DNA of 33,827 nt from Methylophaga sp. (GTDB taxonomy: Bacteria > Pseudomonadota > Gammaproteobacteria > Nitrosococcales > Methylophagaceae): assembly GCA_013139345.1 (NCBI GenBank), contig WTAY01000126.1, positions 1-33,827 on the forward strand, read 5' to 3'. Made by a program: the position numbers and the translations under genes. The notes under the pieces are model-generated. The model searched no databases. It saw only the letters and a list, made by a program, of their open reading frames with translations, and had not been told where the DNA came from. This document shows positions 32,674 to 33,827 of the stretch, piece after piece; within the stretch, counting starts at the first letter, position 1, and every line of letters starts with the position of its first letter.

Positions 32674-33827
32674 CTATTTTACGCCTTGGCTTGCCAAGTA
32701 TTCTTCATAGCTACCACGGAAATCAACAATACCGTTTTCAGTGATATCGAAAACACGGGTCGCTAATGATGATACAAACTCACGATCATGGCTGACGAAA
32801 AATAATGTGCCATCATAGCGAGTAAGCGCCATATTTAATGACTCGATAGATTCCATATCCATGTGGTTAGTTGGTTCATCCATAATTAAGATATTTGGTT
32901 TTTGCAGTAATAATTTACCAAACATCATTCGGCCTTTCTCACCACCTGATAGGACTTTAGCTTTCTTATCAATTGATGGGCCTGAGAATAATAAACGACC
33001 TAATGTGCCACGAATAACTTGTTCGTCATCTGACGGTTTTCCCCACTGCTGCATCCATTCAAACAAGCTAAGATCATTTTCAAATAGGTATTCATGATCT
33101 TGTGCGTAGTAACCAATGTTGGCATTTTCAGACCATTTTACTTCACCTGATTTTGGTGTCATCTCTGTTGCTAATGTCTTAGCAAGCGTTGATTTACCAA
33201 TACCATTGGGGCCGATAATTGCGATTCGCTCACCCACTTCAGCCATAAATTTAAAGTCTTTAAACAGTACTTCTTCACTGTCGTAACCTTGGCTGACATT
33301 GTTCACTTCAACCGCATTACGGAACAATTTTTTATCTTGTTCAAAGTTAATATAAGGGTTAACACGGCTTGATGGTTTGATATCATCCAATTGGATTTTA
33401 TCAATTTGCTTAGCACGTGATGTTGCTTGTTTTGCTTTTGATGCATTAGCTGAGAAGCGACGAACAAAATCTTGTAATTCAATAATTTGTGCTTTTTTCT
33501 TAGCATTATCAGCTATTTGACTAGCTCGAGCTTGTGTCGATGCCAGCATGTATTCATCGTAGGTACCAGGATAAACACGAAGTTCACCAAAGTCCATATC
33601 TGCCATATGTGTACAAACACTGTTTAAGAAATGACGATCATGCGAGATGATGATCATTGTGCCACTACGCTGATTGATAACATCTTCTAACCAACGGATC
33701 GTATTGATGTCCAGATGGTTAGTTGGCTCATCAAGTAACATGATATCCGGTTCTGCAAATAGTACTTGAGCAAGCAAAATACGGAGTTTCCAACCGGGAG
33801 CAATTTCACTCATTGGGCCGTAATGTT
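32674..33827 (-). CDS. ybiT: ABC-F family ATPase, YbiT type (N-terminus outside window)
   Basis: The C-terminal ~384 residues of a cytoplasmic ABC-F protein, open at the right edge. The frame continues upstream of the first ATG at 33813 (residues HYGP precede it), as in E. coli YbiT, so that ATG is internal. Visible parts are the Walker B of the first ABC domain (LLDEPTNHLD), the linker with ANASKAKQATSRAKQIDK, and a full second ABC domain: GPNGIGKST, LSGGEKGRMMFGK and ILIMDEPTNHMD. ABC-F proteins bind the ribosome E site and help stalled or difficult translation. Near-identity in pattern to YbiT makes this subfamily more likely than EttA, Uup or YheS. Confidence 0.93.
   Translation of the reverse strand, partial: HYGPMSEIAPGWKLRILLAQVLFAEPDIMLLDEPTNHLDINTIRWLEDVINQRSGTMIIISHDRHFLNSVCTHMADMDFGELRVYPGTYDEYMLASTQARASQIADNAKKKAQIIELQDFVRRFSANASKAKQATSRAKQIDKIQLDDIKPSSRVNPYINFEQDKKLFRNAVEVNNVSQGYDSEEVLFKDFKFMAEVGERIAIIGPNGIGKSTLAKTLATEMTPKSGEVKWSENANIGYYAQDHEYLFENDLSLFEWMQQWGKPSDDEQVIRGTLGRLLFSGPSIDKKAKVLSGGEKGRMMFGKLLLQKPNILIMDEPTNHMDMESIESLNMALTRYDGTLFFVSHDREFVSSLATRVFDITENGIVDFRGSYEEYLASQGVK

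Overview
The window reads as chromosomal core-genome DNA of an AT-rich, Gram-negative gammaproteobacterium. The evidence is an E. coli-like division and cell wall (dcw) cluster ending in lpxC (lipid A synthesis), a MurE carrying the meso-diaminopimelate signature DNPR, a SecA with a SecB-type zinc tail, and a dciA-type helicase loader. The order lpxC, dciA, M23 peptidase, secA, argJ is the one I recall from Pseudomonas-type genomes. murB of the short type II lies inside the cluster, unlike in E. coli. I cannot name the genus from sequence alone.

Layout. Bases 1-77 are the 3' end of a 5S rRNA and its terminator, so an rRNA operon lies to the left. At 281-928 (+) is a 2-oxoglutarate/Fe(II) oxygenase of the prolyl hydroxylase (PHD/EGL-9) type. 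From 921 to about 25.9 kb everything is on the minus strand except dciA. Read in the direction of transcription, from high to low coordinates, it is mraZ, rsmH, ftsL, ftsI, murE, murF, mraY, murD, ftsW, murG, murC, murB, ddlB, ftsQ, ftsA, ftsZ, lpxC, then a membrane-anchored M23 peptidase, secA, argJ and a DUF3549-like gene. A strong sigma70-type promoter followed by three 10-bp-phased MraZ-box-like repeats precedes mraZ. Thirteen consecutive gene junctions, from rsmH to ftsA, overlap by 1-8 nt, so the cluster looks like one translationally coupled operon that makes lipid II, flips and polymerises it, and builds the Z-ring. lpxC follows with its own probable promoter.

From 25.9 to 33.8 kb the content is more mixed. 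There is a 0.4-kb structured intergenic stretch, a fused SpmA/SpmB-like membrane protein, a secreted heparin lyase I-like protein, the DEAD-box helicase DeaD, and a divergent two-gene unit of a formate/nitrite-family channel plus dodecin. It ends with an SYLF-domain lipid-binding protein plus an ASCH-like protein, and an ABC-F ATPase (YbiT type) cut by the right edge. Four intrinsic terminators are clear.

I see no mobile element, CRISPR array, tRNA, toxin-antitoxin or defence locus. The most interesting items are the PHD-like oxygenase next to the rRNA operon, the variant MraZ operator, the channel-dodecin pair, the orphan polysaccharide-lyase-like gene beside the SpmAB fusion, and the hairpin-rich region upstream of mraZ.
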